Source: DASWJZ01 sp963846475
GTDB taxonomy: Bacteria; Pseudomonadota; Alphaproteobacteria; Rhizobiales; Afifellaceae
Length of the DNA: 64,000 bases
Assembly (NCBI GenBank): GCA_963846475.1
Contig: CAWJVZ010000003.1
Span: forward strand, 682,001 to 746,000
Direction of reading: 5' to 3'
This document shows positions 52,970 to 61,389 of the stretch, one piece after another. Numbering within the stretch: position 1 is the stretch's first letter; every line of letters begins with the position of its first letter. Under the pieces are notes generated by a model. It did not search any database, was not told where the DNA came from, and was given only the letters and a program-made list of their open reading frames with translations. Made by a program: the position numbers and the translations under genes.

Positions 52970-54013
52970 ATGACAACCGGCATCGCAGATACCACCAACA
53001 CCGGCCCGCCGACCGCGGTGCTCTCCCGCCGGCGCGCCTCGCTGGAATTCGTCCTCGACAACCTCGTCTGGATCATCCTCGTCATCGTGCTGGCGGCGTT
53101 CTCGTTGACCATCCCGAATTTTTTGCAGATCGGCATCCTGCTCAACATCCTCGAACAATCGACCTTTGTCGGCATCATCGCCGTCGGGCTGTCGTTGACG
53201 CTGATCGCCGGGCACATGGACCTGTCGATCGAGTCGGTGCTGGCGCTCGCGGCGATGACGACCGCGCTGATTTTCGGCACCGGCGGCGCGGGAGCCGGCC
53301 TGGCGCTCGATCCGGCGTGGCTGGCCTTTCCGGCCTCGCTCGCCCTGGCGCTGGCGATCGGCGCCGCGATCGGCTCGGCCAACGCCTTCCTCGTCGTCCG
53401 GCTCGGCATCAATGCCTTCATCGTCACGCTGGCCGCCTACATCTATACACGCGGGATCGTCGTCGCCCTGTCGGGCGGCCGCTCCGTCTACGGCCTGCCG
53501 GATTCCATGCGGGTGATGGCCGTGGAGCGCTTCCTCGGCATCCCGGTCATGGCCTGGGCCCTCATCCTCGTCTTCGTCGTCTTCACCTTCGTGCTGACCA
53601 AGACGCCGTTCGGCCGGCACCTCGTCATGATCGGCGGCAATGCCACGGCGACCTATCGCGCCGGCATCCGCGTCGGCCGCGTCGTGGCGATCGCCTTCAT
53701 CCTGTCCGGCGCGCTCGCCGGACTGGCTGGCTGGCTGCTCGCCTCGCGCACCGCCGGCGCCACCGCCAATCTCGGCATCGGCATGCTGTTCCAGGCGTTT
53801 GCCGCGGTGGTCATTGGCGGCGTCAGCCTGAAGGGCGGCTACGGCAAGCTGCCGGGCGTTTTTGCGGGCGTGCTGCTCCTTTCCGCCATCCAGACCGGGA
53901 TTAACGTCATGGGCATGCCGCCGCATTTTACCCAGATGATCCAGGGCGGGCTGGTGCTCGCCGCCGTCCTCCTCGACACGCTGAAGACGACGGTCCGGAA
54001 GCGCTATCTGTGA
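52970..54013 (+). CDS. Sugar ABC transporter permease (ribose type)
   Basis: A 347-residue BPD_transp_2 permease. The N-terminal cytoplasmic part reaches VLSRRRASLEFVLDN; helices follow from LVWIILVIVLAAFSLTI. The family motif appears as GLSLTLIAGHMDLSIESVLA, where the usual GGIDLSVG reads GHMDLSIE. The coupling loop is GGNATATYRAGIRVGRV. It ends LDTLKTTVRKRYL. The last 22 codons and the spacer behind them recur 595 bases downstream as part of a tandem duplication. I took the ATG at 52970, outside the palindromic repeat. Confidence 0.9.
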   Translation: MTTGIADTTNTGPPTAVLSRRRASLEFVLDNLVWIILVIVLAAFSLTIPNFLQIGILLNILEQSTFVGIIAVGLSLTLIAGHMDLSIESVLALAAMTTALIFGTGGAGAGLALDPAWLAFPASLALALAIGAAIGSANAFLVVRLGINAFIVTLAAYIYTRGIVVALSGGRSVYGLPDSMRVMAVERFLGIPVMAWALILVFVVFTFVLTKTPFGRHLVMIGGNATATYRAGIRVGRVVAIAFILSGALAGLAGWLLASRTAGATANLGIGMLFQAFAAVVIGGVSLKGGYGKLPGVFAGVLLLSAIQTGINVMGMPPHFTQMIQGGLVLAAVLLDTLKTTVRKRYL

Positions 54014-54540
54014 ACGGAGCCTGCTCTGAACCCAGCGGTAAGGCCGGGAATGCCGAAACGCGGGTTGCGCTTCAGGGTTTGCGCCATGGAAGTGGTAGAC
54101 CGCGGCTGCCGAAAACCCGCGCATCCACGTCCAGGAAACTAATGTCGTAGTGTTCGGCCAGCAGCCCATGAACATTCTGAATGACCTGGAACGCCTCGCC
54201 GAAAATGTTCCTGGAACGGTCCCGCTTCGCCCAAATCAGGAGATCCTCCAAGACAGGTATCGCCCTGTCTGGCGCCCATTTGAGGACATAACTCGCAGCT
54301 GCCAGCCGAACGATTGGCTCCGCATGGCCCAAGAGCGCTTCCAGGGTGGCCTTTCCGTTCTCGCCGCGCTCGATGAGTTTTTGCGCGGCTCGATCTGAAC
54401 GCCGAAACCAGCGGTTATGCGCAGGCACGTTGCCGGCGCCGTAAGCGTCACGGGCAGCAATCACTGTCGTAACAAATTCCTGCCCCAGCCTGTCAATCTC
54501 GCCCGGTTTCATCCGCGGATCTCCTCAGGAATCTCAAGCA
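53947..54540. repeat. Tandem duplication, unit 1 (permease 3' end plus DUF2019 gene)
   Basis: A unit of about 594 bases that recurs at 54542-55135 (offset 595). Both begin CGGGCTGGTGCTCGCCGCC, contain the last codons of the permease, its stop codon, a spacer and an antisense DUF2019 gene, and end near TCGCAAGCA or TCTCAAGCA. The permease tail and spacer are almost identical between copies; the DUF2019 coding part has diverged more. Confidence 0.88.
54072..54512 (-). CDS. DUF2019 protein, distal copy (putative immunity protein)
   Basis: A 146-residue helical-repeat protein starting MKPGEIDRLGQEFV. It has the DUF2019/HEAT-like pattern ALLGHAEPIVRLAAASYVLK followed by WAPDRAIPVLEDLL. It shares most residues with the copy at 54667; differences are spread over the length (for example the HYDISFLDVDARV tail against HYNINVLDVDARV). 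Both frames are open and have the same GGAGATCCGCGG ribosome site. Standing behind a WHH-type nuclease toxin gene, duplicated immunity genes are the simplest reading. Function is otherwise unknown. Confidence 0.8.
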   Translation of the reverse strand: MKPGEIDRLGQEFVTTVIAARDAYGAGNVPAHNRWFRRSDRAAQKLIERGENGKATLEALLGHAEPIVRLAAASYVLKWAPDRAIPVLEDLLIWAKRDRSRNIFGEAFQVIQNVHGLLAEHYDISFLDVDARVFGSRGLPLPWRKP

Positions 54541-54541
54541 C

Positions 54542-55135
54542 CGGGCTGGTGCTCGCCGCCGTGCTCCTCGACACGCTGAAGACGACGGTCCGGAAGCGCT
54601 ATCTGTGAGCGGAGTCTGCTCTGAACCCAGCGGTAAGGCCGGGAATGCCGAAATGCGGGTTGCGCTTCAGGGTTTGCGCCATGGAAGCGGTAGACCGCGG
54701 CCGCCGAAAACCCGCGCATCCACGTCTAGGACATTAATATTGTAGTGTTTGGCCAAGAGGCCATGTACGTCCAGAATAACCTGCAACGCTTCGCCGAAAA
54801 TGTCGCCAGAACGGTCCCGCTTCGCCCAGATGAGAAGGTCCTCCAGAACAGGTATCGCCCTGCCTGGCGCCCATTCGAGGACATAGCTCGCCGCTCCCAG
54901 CCGAACGCTGGGCTCCGCATGGCCTAGGAGCGCTTCCACGGCGTCCTTTCCGTTTTCGCCGCGATCGATGAGCTTTCGCGCGGCTCGATCTGAACGCCGA
55001 AACCAGCGGTTATGCGAGGGCACGTTGCCGGCGCCGTACGCGTCACGGGCAGCAATCACGGCCGCAACAAATTCGTTGCGCAGTGTGTCAATCTCGCCCG
55101 GTTTCATCCGCGGATCTCCCCAACAATCGCAAGCA
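54542..55135. repeat. Tandem duplication, unit 2
   Basis: The second copy of the 595-base unit. It starts abruptly with a 22-codon piece of the permease 3' end that has no promoter or start and ends at the border with the nuclease toxin gene. The junction at 54541 is clean, without a target-site repeat or transposase, so unequal recombination is the likeliest origin. Confidence 0.88.
54667..55107 (-). CDS. DUF2019 protein, toxin-proximal copy (putative immunity protein)
   Basis: A 146-residue paralogue starting MKPGEIDTLRNEFVAAV. The same helical-repeat core is ALLGHAEPSVRLGAASYVLE, then WAPGRAIPVLEDLL. Its ATG at 55107 lies 20 bases inside the 3' end of the toxin gene, so translation is coupled to the toxin, the usual arrangement of a toxin and its cognate immunity protein. 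An upstream in-frame start at 55158 would overlap the toxin further and lacks conservation with the other copy. Confidence 0.82.
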   Translation of the reverse strand: MKPGEIDTLRNEFVAAVIAARDAYGAGNVPSHNRWFRRSDRAARKLIDRGENGKDAVEALLGHAEPSVRLGAASYVLEWAPGRAIPVLEDLLIWAKRDRSGDIFGEALQVILDVHGLLAKHYNINVLDVDARVFGGRGLPLPWRKP

Positions 55136-55792
55136 GTCGTCGATAATGTCGAGCGCAAAGTTGAATTGCGCTTCGAAGGACATCGGCTCCAGCCAAATCC
55201 TCAATGTCTTACCTTCGCTATACCGCCAGACTCGCGACATCGCCGCATTCACGCATAGATGCAGGTCGCGGGGCAGCCTGACGATGTTGTCGGTGTTGTG
55301 GATCTCCTCCGGGGCGAAGCGGCCGTTGTCGGCGAGCCGTTGCTCCACGAGGTGGTGCCACTCAAAACCTTCACCGGCCGGGCCGATTATCTCCTTGAAC
55401 TCGCGGAAGGAGCGAAACCGGAGTTGCACGTGTTCGGGCCGGCGCTCCGTCGGCCTGCCGATCCGCTGCGTCTCGTCGTTGAAGTCGCGTTCCTCCGACG
55501 GACGGCCGGACCAGCGGCGCGGCGGACGGCTGAGCCAGCCGCGGACACCTCGCGCCAGCTTCCGCAAGGCCTCGACTGCTCCGGGCGCGAGGCGGAGGAG
55601 CTGCCAGAGCGCGGGCAGCGTAGCGTCTGTCCACTGGCCGCCTCGAGGGTTGCCGGCGGGGACGCGCGGTTGCAGGTACCAACGCGGGTTGGCGCGCTCC
55701 TCACGCCTCAGACGAAGCAGGACCAGCTGCATCGTCAAGGAGGCGAGGTTCAGGCGTATATCCGCCAGTTCGTGCCGCTCAGGTCGGTCCAT
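55088..55792 (-). CDS. WHH/HNH-superfamily nuclease toxin
   Basis: A 234-residue protein. A helical N-terminus (ADIRLNLASLTMQLVLLRLR) is followed by VPAGNPRGGQWTD, a motif often seen in front of polymorphic-toxin domains. The C-terminal domain has FRSFREFKEIIGPAGEGFEW continuing into HHLVEQ, then IHNTDNIVRLPRDLHLCVN. This WHH...HNT.N...H set is typical of HNH/endonuclease VII-fold toxins. The ATG at 55792 after GAAGGTGG was chosen over a longer frame to 55843. No signal peptide and no long delivery domain (RHS, T6SS) is attached, so the route of delivery is unknown. Confidence 0.8.
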   Translation of the reverse strand: MDRPERHELADIRLNLASLTMQLVLLRLRREERANPRWYLQPRVPAGNPRGGQWTDATLPALWQLLRLAPGAVEALRKLARGVRGWLSRPPRRWSGRPSEERDFNDETQRIGRPTERRPEHVQLRFRSFREFKEIIGPAGEGFEWHHLVEQRLADNGRFAPEEIHNTDNIVRLPRDLHLCVNAAMSRVWRYSEGKTLRIWLEPMSFEAQFNFALDIIDDCLRLLGRSADETGRD

Positions 55793-55913
55793 AGTGCCAC
55801 CTTCTGTTGGTAGCAATATCTTCCTATAAGGCGACGGAGTCAATACGATGACGCTCGGGTTGCGCTTCGGCCCGCGACCGGCGTAGGTCGGAGCATCAGC
55901 GAAGGGGTTGGAA

Positions 55914-56696
55914 ATGAGCGGGCGGCTTCATCATCGCGTCGCGATCGTCGTCGGCGCCGCGCGCGGCATCGGCGCCGGTATCGCCGAGCGGTTCGTCGAG
56001 GAGGGCGCCTCAGTCATCATCGCGGACACGGAGGAAGAGGCCGGCCGAGCCACCGCGGAGCGGCTCGCAAAGATCGGGCCGACGGGCTTCGTGCGGGCGG
56101 ACATCAGCGACAAGGCCGGCGCGGAAGCCGCCGTGGCGGCAGCGCTGGAAAAATTTGAGCGCCTCGACATTTTGGTGCAGAACGCCGGCATCTATCCTTG
56201 GACGCTGATCGAAAACATCTCGGCGGAGGAATGGGACCGGGTGCTGGCGGTGAACCTGCGCGGCACGTTCCTCGCCGCGCAGGCCTGCCTGAAGCCGATG
56301 AAGGCGCAGCGCTACGGCCGCATGGTGTTCACCTCGTCGATCACCGGCCCGCGCGTCTCGAGCCCCGGCCACGGCCATTATTCGGCGAGCAAGGCGGGCA
56401 TCAACGGCTTCATCAAGGCGGCGGCCCTTGAGTTCGCCGCGTATGGCATCACCGTCAACGGCGTAGAGCCCGGCAACATCCTGACCGAGGGCATGCAGCT
56501 GCACCGGAGCGCCGAATTCATCAGGACGATGGAGGACGCGGTGCCGCTCGGCCGGCTCGGCACGCCGCGCGACGTGGCCAACGCCGCCCTGTTCCTCGCC
56601 TCCGAGGAGGCCGAATACATCACCGGCACGACGATCGTCGTGGACGGCGGCCAGACGCTGCCGGAAGGCCGCGATTTTCGCATTAAGCCGGAGTGA
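55914..56696 (+). CDS. Short-chain dehydrogenase/reductase
   Basis: A 260-residue classical SDR: VAIVVGAARGIGAGIAERF (nucleotide loop), QNAGIYPWTL, the catalytic Ser in FTSSITGPR and the YSASK motif in GHYSASKAGIN. The C-terminus is GTTIVVDGGQTLPEG. An Asp after the second strand (VIIADTEEE) points to NAD rather than NADP. The ATG at 55914 follows GAAGGGG. A cupin gene and a ribokinase-like gene follow on the same strand with gaps of about 100 and 160 bases, which suggests a small sugar-related cluster. Confidence 0.88.
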   Translation: MSGRLHHRVAIVVGAARGIGAGIAERFVEEGASVIIADTEEEAGRATAERLAKIGPTGFVRADISDKAGAEAAVAAALEKFERLDILVQNAGIYPWTLIENISAEEWDRVLAVNLRGTFLAAQACLKPMKAQRYGRMVFTSSITGPRVSSPGHGHYSASKAGINGFIKAAALEFAAYGITVNGVEPGNILTEGMQLHRSAEFIRTMEDAVPLGRLGTPRDVANAALFLASEEAEYITGTTIVVDGGQTLPEGRDFRIKPE

Positions 56697-56793
56697 GGGA
56701 GCGGCGCCCGCGCTTTGCATTGCCGCCCGCCGCCCCGGCCGTTAGGCTGCAGGTGCGAGAGCCACCTCGGCGCGCATTGACCTGGAGCTTTCC

Positions 56794-57282
56794 ATGTCAG
56801 GCCATGACCACAGGCACGCTCCTCCTGCCGGGGCGATCGACTGGAGGGAGCACGGCGTAAAAGTGATCCCGGGCAGCTCGGTCGATCCGAACACGCCGCA
56901 GACGCCGGGCATGTCGCGCGCCGCCGCGGTGGACCGCGCGCGCGCCGGCGCCGAAAAGATCTGGGCCGGCACGGTGACCATCCACGCCAACGCCAAGACC
57001 GGCGCGCACCATCACGGCGACCTGGAAAGCATCATCTACGTGGTGAAGGGCCGCGCCCGGATGCGCTGGGGCGACCGGCTCGAATATGTCGCCGAGGCCG
57101 ACCCCGGCGACTTCATCTTCGTGCCGCCCTACGTGCCGCACCAGGAGATCAACGCCAGCCGCGACGAGACGCTGGAATGCGTGGTCATCCGCTCCGGCCA
57201 GGAGCCGGTCGTCGTCAATCTCGACATCGAGATGGCCGAGGCGCCCGCAGAGGTGCTCTGGAGGGACCCGATCCACCGCTAG
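56794..57282 (+). CDS. Cupin-domain protein
   Basis: A 162-residue single-cupin protein. Cupin motif 1 is TGAHHHGDLESIIYVVKG (three His and one Glu as metal ligands) and motif 2 is DFIFVPPYVPHQEIN (His ligand). The N-terminus has a His-rich start (MSGHDHRHAPP). Such proteins are isomerases, dioxygenases or sugar-binding proteins; nothing in the sequence decides. It is preceded by a 97-base spacer after the SDR. Confidence 0.82.
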   Translation: MSGHDHRHAPPAGAIDWREHGVKVIPGSSVDPNTPQTPGMSRAAAVDRARAGAEKIWAGTVTIHANAKTGAHHHGDLESIIYVVKGRARMRWGDRLEYVAEADPGDFIFVPPYVPHQEINASRDETLECVVIRSGQEPVVVNLDIEMAEAPAEVLWRDPIHR

Positions 57283-57441
57283 GGGTGTGTTCTGCGGGGC
57301 GCCCTTCGAATTAGGGTCGTAAGGCAGCGGGGCCGTGCCAAGGCTCATGCTCGATCGCAGGATGTCGCCGAGCCCGCCTGAGGAGTCGCCGAGGCACCGC
57401 TGCGTGCGGCGTGGCGGGCGAGGCAGTGAAGGGGAAAGCGC

Positions 57442-58338
57442 GTGATAAGAGCGTTCGGATCGATCAATCTCGACCTCATCGGCGGCGTCGAGCGCCTGCC
57501 GCGGCCGGGCGAAACGGTTTCGGGCGGCCCCTTCGCCACGGCGCCGGGCGGCAAGGGGGCCAACCAAGCGCTGGCGGCGCGCCGTGCCGGGGCTGCCGTG
57601 CAGATGATCGGCGCGGTGGGAAAGGACGCCTTTGCGGAGCCGGCGCTTTGGCTGCTGCGCGCCGGCGGGGTCGATCTATCGGAGTTGCGCGAAGTTGAGG
57701 GCGCGACCGGCGTGGCGCTGATCCTCGTCGATGCGGCCGGTGAAAACGTCATCGCCGTGATGCCGGGAGCCAATGCGAGTGTTGCGGAAGCCGATGCGGA
57801 GGGGCTGGATTTCTCGCCGCAGGATGTGATGCTGCTGCAGCTGGAGGTGCCGGTGGCGGCGATCGAAGCCGCGGCGCGTCGCGCCAGAGCGGCGGGAGCC
57901 CGCGCGCTCCTCAATTTCGCGCCGTTCCGTGCCGACGGGTTGGGCCTCTTGGCGCATGTCACCCACCTCATCGTCAACGAGAGCGAAGCGGCGCTGATCG
58001 CCAAGGCGGCCGGCCTGCCGGCGGGCTCGATCGAGGAGCAGGCGGCGGCGCTCGCCGAAAAATTCGCGCTGACGGTGATCGTCACGCTCGGCAAGGACGG
58101 CGTTCTCGCGGTGGAAGAGGGGAGGGTGGTGCGGGCGGCGGCGCTGCCGGTCCGGGCGGTGGACACGGTTGGGGCCGGCGACACGTTTTGCGGCTATCTC
58201 GCAGCGGCTTTTTCCGAAGGCCTGCCGCTCGGCCAGGCGCTTTCGCTGGCAGCAGCGGCGGCGAGCCTTGCCTGCACGAAACCAGGGGCGCAGCCCGCCA
58301 TTCCGATGCGCGACGAGGTGGACGCGGTCAGCCGCTGA
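57442..58338 (+). CDS. PfkB-family carbohydrate kinase (ribokinase-like)
   Basis: A 298-residue kinase. The N-terminal signature is APGGKGANQALAARRAG and the C-terminal signature VDTVGAGDTFCGYLAAAF, with the catalytic Asp in GAGDTF. Substrate contacts are GSINLDLIGGVERLPRPGE. The length and the GGKGANQA motif fit ribokinase or a close relative that phosphorylates ribose, deoxyribose or a nucleoside. The GTG start at 57442 follows GAAGGGGAAAG. Its 3' end overlaps that of the opposite-strand SLC13 gene by 11 bases. Confidence 0.9.
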   Translation: MIRAFGSINLDLIGGVERLPRPGETVSGGPFATAPGGKGANQALAARRAGAAVQMIGAVGKDAFAEPALWLLRAGGVDLSELREVEGATGVALILVDAAGENVIAVMPGANASVAEADAEGLDFSPQDVMLLQLEVPVAAIEAAARRARAAGARALLNFAPFRADGLGLLAHVTHLIVNESEAALIAKAAGLPAGSIEEQAAALAEKFALTVIVTLGKDGVLAVEEGRVVRAAALPVRAVDTVGAGDTFCGYLAAAFSEGLPLGQALSLAAAAASLACTKPGAQPAIPMRDEVDAVSR

Positions 58339-60111
58339 AGGGGAAGACCAGCGCGATCAGCGGCACGCCGACGATGAGGACGAGGATCGACAGCGGTAGG
58401 CCGAGCCGCCAGTAATCGCCGAAGCGGTAGCCGCCGGGACCCATGACCAGGGTGTTGCACTGGTGGCCGATCGGCGTGAGGAAGTCGCAGGCGGCGCCGA
58501 GCGCCACCGCGATCAGGAAGGGGTCGGCATTGTAGCCGAGATCGACGGCGAAGGTCGCCGCGATCGGCGCCATGACCAGCACCGTCGCCGCATTGTTGAG
58601 GAACGGCGTCACCGCCATCGCCGCCACCAGGATGAGGGCGAGCGCACCGGAGGGCGGCAGCACGCCCGCCGCACCGGACAGCCAGGCCGCGATCAGGTCG
58701 GTGGCGCCGGTCGTCTGCATGGCCTCGCTCACCGGGATCAGCGCGCCGATGAGGATCAAGAGCGGCCATTCGATGACATCGTAGGCTTCACGAAGGCTGA
58801 GCGAGCGCACCAGGATCAGTATGAGCGCGGCGCTGAAAAAGCCGAAGGCGACGGGCACGATCTGCAACGCAACGAGCAGCATGGCCGCGGCGAGGACGAG
58901 GATCGGAACGTAGCGGCGGCGGTCGCGCCCGAGCCTGATGTCGCGCGCGGCGAGCGGCAGAGCGCGAAGCTCGCCGAGAACCTCCGGCATATGCGTGAGG
59001 TCGCCCTGCAGGACGATGACGTCGCCAGGCCGGAATCGCACGGAGCGCAGGCGGTGCGTGAGCCGCTCACCGCGGCGGCTGACCGCCAGCAGCGCGACCT
59101 GGAACCGCTCGGCCAGGTGCAACTGGGTGGGCGTATGGTCGACAAGCGGCGAATCGACGGTGACGACGGCCTCCATCACCCCGAAGTTCTCCGCACTGGT
59201 GTCCGGCTCGGCGGCCGCCTCTTCACCGCCCGCAAGCCGGAGTTTTCCGAGCGCCACGACCCGCTCAAGCGCCGCCGGCTCGCCCTCCAGGAGGAGCATG
59301 TCGCCGGCATTCAGCGTCCAGCCCGGCGAGGGCGTATAGCGGCGGAAACGCTCGCGGATGATCGTCGGAATTTCGACCTCGCCTTCCGCCAGCTTCTCCA
59401 GATCGGCGACGGTCTGGCCGACCAGCGGCGAATCCTCCGGCAGAAGCGACCTCGGTCGTATAGCCCTTGATGTTGAACGCTGCGTCGAGCGCAGCCGCGC
59501 CCTTGCGGCGCCGGCAGCAGCTTGTAGCCGAAGGCGAGGAAGAGGACGCCGAGCGCGGCGATGCTCGCCCCAACCGGCGTGAAGTCGAACATCTCGAAAG
59601 GCGCGCCGACGAGCTCCTCGCGCATGCGCGACACGATGATGTTGGGCGAGGTGCCGATCAGGGTCATGGTGCCGCCGAGGAGCGAGCCGAACGCCATCGG
59701 CATGAGTAGATAGGAGGGCGAGGTATTGGTCCGCTTCGCCAGCTGGAAAGCGACCGGCATCAGCATAGCGAGTGCGCCGATGTTCTTGACGAAGGCGGAC
59801 AGCAGGGTGACGGCGCCGACGAGGACGATGAGCACCGCGCGCTCGGACGTCAGATACGGGCCGACGCGCTGCAGCGCGAGCTCGACGATGCCGGAGCGGG
59901 CGACGGCGGCGCTGACCAGAAGGGCGGAAGCGACGATGATGACGATGTCGTCGCTGAAGCCGGAAAACGCCTCTTCCGCCGGAACGATGCCGACCACAAC
60001 GGCCGCGAAGAGGGACAGCATCGCCACCAGGTCGTAGCGAAGCCGCCCCCAGACGAAGAGGCCCATCATCCCGATGACGACGGCGAAGGCGAGGCCCTGC
60101 TGCAGCGTCAT
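58328..60111 (-). CDS. SLC13-type anion permease with TrkA-C domains, frameshifted near 59.5 kb
   Basis: A transporter of about 595 residues of the SLC13/DASS (CitT-like) superfamily. The N-terminal membrane half (LRYDLVAMLSLFAAVVVGIV, AFVKNIGALAMLMPVAF, LIGTSPNIIVSRMREELVG) is followed by two cytoplasmic TrkA-C (RCK_C) domains (MLLLEGEPAALERVVALG, VIVLQGDLTHMPEVLGEL) and the second membrane half (NNAATVLVMAP, LTPIGHQCNTLVMGPGGYRF). Two indels between 59446 and 59520 interrupt the linker; flanks are intact. The family exchanges dicarboxylates, sulfate or arsenite with Na or H. It lies 19 bases downstream of the CBS-protein gene and probably shares its transcript. Confidence 0.87.
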
Positions 60112-60130
60112 GCCGGCCGTCCGACAGGGA

Positions 60131-60640
60131 TCAAGGGCGGCCCGCGACCATTTCGGGGCTGGCTACAGTCTCGGCGGGCGTGGATGGCGGCTCTTGGTCG
60201 GCCTCGACGACCTTGCGGTTGCGGTGCGGCTCGGAAATCTCGCGGAGCGTTTCCTGGATCTGCTCGCGGCTTTCGACAGCCTTCGCCAGATCGCTGAGGG
60301 TGACGATGCCGATCGGCCGCCCTTCATCGTTCAAGACAGGCATGCGGCGGATCTGCCGTTCGCGCATCTGCGCGAACGCGGCCTCCACGGAATCGTCCTC
60401 GCGGCAGGAGAAGATCGTCGCGGACATGATGTCGCGGACGGCTACTTCGGCGGAATTGCGGCCGTCGACGACGAGGCGAAGGATGATGTCGCGGTCGGTC
60501 AGGATGCCCTCGATCCGCTCCGGAGTCCCGATCAGGACGGCGCCGACGTCGAGCTCCGCCATCTGCGTCGCCGCCGCCTGCACCGTGGCCGCCGGGTCGA
60601 CCGGATCGACGCCGCGGCTCATCACCTCAGCCACCTTCAT
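60131..60640 (-). CDS. Two-CBS-domain protein
   Basis: A 169-residue protein made of a CBS pair: MKVAEVMSRGVDPVDPAATV opens CBS 1 (about 1-60), DIMSATIFSCREDDSVEAAF opens CBS 2 (about 70-130). A charged tail follows (EPHRNRKVVEADQEPP). CBS pairs bind adenine nucleotides and signal energy state. Such stand-alone proteins are frequent members of the alphaproteobacterial general stress regulon, and a matching promoter lies 37 to 62 bases upstream. It precedes the SLC13-type gene. Confidence 0.9.
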   Translation of the reverse strand: MKVAEVMSRGVDPVDPAATVQAAATQMAELDVGAVLIGTPERIEGILTDRDIILRLVVDGRNSAEVAVRDIMSATIFSCREDDSVEAAFAQMRERQIRRMPVLNDEGRPIGIVTLSDLAKAVESREQIQETLREISEPHRNRKVVEADQEPPSTPAETVASPEMVAGRP

Positions 60641-60676
60641 GAAGCTGCCCCAACGCCCCGTCCCGTCGCTGTGTAG

Positions 60677-60702
60677 AACGCCGGGCCATGGAGCGGCGTT
60701 CC
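60677..60702 (-). promoter_or_regulatory. EcfG-type promoter upstream of the CBS-protein gene
   Basis: On the minus strand GGAAC (60702-60698), a 17-base spacer and CGTT (60680-60677): an exact match to GGAAC-N16/17-CGTT. The start codon at 60640 is 37 bases from the -10 element. Confidence 0.7.
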
Positions 60703-60761
60703 GGCATTCCTCCTGAGCGGCAGCCTTGGATAGAGGCGTCGCTGCGGCGAGGAAAGCGGAA

Positions 60762-61283
60762 TCAAGCCCTGAGCAGGTCCTCCAGGTCGAGCCTCTGCGT
60801 CGTCATGGCGAGCGAACCGTCGGCATTGCGCGGCCATTCCGCCTCGGGCCGGTCCCAGTAGAGCTCCACGCCGTTCTCGTCGGGGTCGCGGAGATATAGC
60901 GCCTGGCTGACGCCATGGTCGCTGGCGCCATCGAGCTGGATGCCGGCCTTGATAAGCCTGCGCAGCGCGTCCGCAAGGGCAGCGCGGGTCGGGTAGAGGA
61001 TGGCGAGGTGGTAGAGCCCGGTGGAGCGCGGGGGCGGCGGCGAGCCGCCCTGGCTCTCCCAGGTGTTGAGACCGATGTGGTGATGGTAGTCGCCGGCCGC
61101 GATGAAGGCCGCGCCCGTCCCATAGCGCTGCGTCAATCCGAAGCCGAGCACGTCGCGGTAGAAGGCGAGCGCCCGGTCGATATCCGCGACCTTGAGGTGG
61201 ACATGGCCGATCCGCGTGCCGGGATCGATGGGGGCGGAGAGCGAGGTCTCCGCGATGCGCGCTTGCGCGGTCTGGTCTAGCAT
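60762..61283 (-). CDS. VOC-family protein (glyoxalase / catechol 2,3-dioxygenase-like)
   Basis: A 173-residue vicinal-oxygen-chelate protein. Metal-binding pattern: GHVHLKVADIDRALAFYRDV (first His), HHIGLNTWESQGG (second His) and ENGVELYWDRPEAEW (Glu). The GLYHLAILYPTRAALADAL repeat marks the second beta-alpha module. The double pattern resembles extradiol dioxygenases of the CatE/YwbC type, but the family also holds lyases and isomerases. It is a single gene with its own spacer; a palindrome separates it from the DUF4142 gene upstream. Confidence 0.85.
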   Translation of the reverse strand: MLDQTAQARIAETSLSAPIDPGTRIGHVHLKVADIDRALAFYRDVLGFGLTQRYGTGAAFIAAGDYHHHIGLNTWESQGGSPPPPRSTGLYHLAILYPTRAALADALRRLIKAGIQLDGASDHGVSQALYLRDPDENGVELYWDRPEAEWPRNADGSLAMTTQRLDLEDLLRA

Positions 61284-61346
61284 GGTGCATATCTAGGCGC
61301 GCCGGGCCGGGCCGGCCAGCAGGCAGGCGGTGGACGGATTGTTCAA

Positions 61347-61374
61347 GGGGGCCGGCCCGCACCGGCCGGCCCCC
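61347..61374 (-). terminator. GC-rich hairpin after the DUF4142 gene
   Basis: GGGGGCCGGCC and GGCCGGCCCCC pair over 11 bases around a six-base loop. It lies 16 to 43 bases beyond the stop codon of the DUF4142 gene and before the VOC gene. The following T-run (TTGAAC on the minus strand) is weak, so it may terminate only in part. Confidence 0.5.
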
Positions 61375-61389
61375 CTGACCGTGAAAATG

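Noticed and set aside
55793..55843. Longer N-terminus of the WHH toxin
   Set aside because: The extra residues lack a ribosome site; ATG 55792 has GAAGGTGG at proper distance.
55857..55870. CGGGTTGCGCTTC shared with the duplicated units at 54061 and 54656
   Set aside because: The match is only about 13 bases and resembles the core of common rhizobial palindromes; not enough to claim a third duplication copy.
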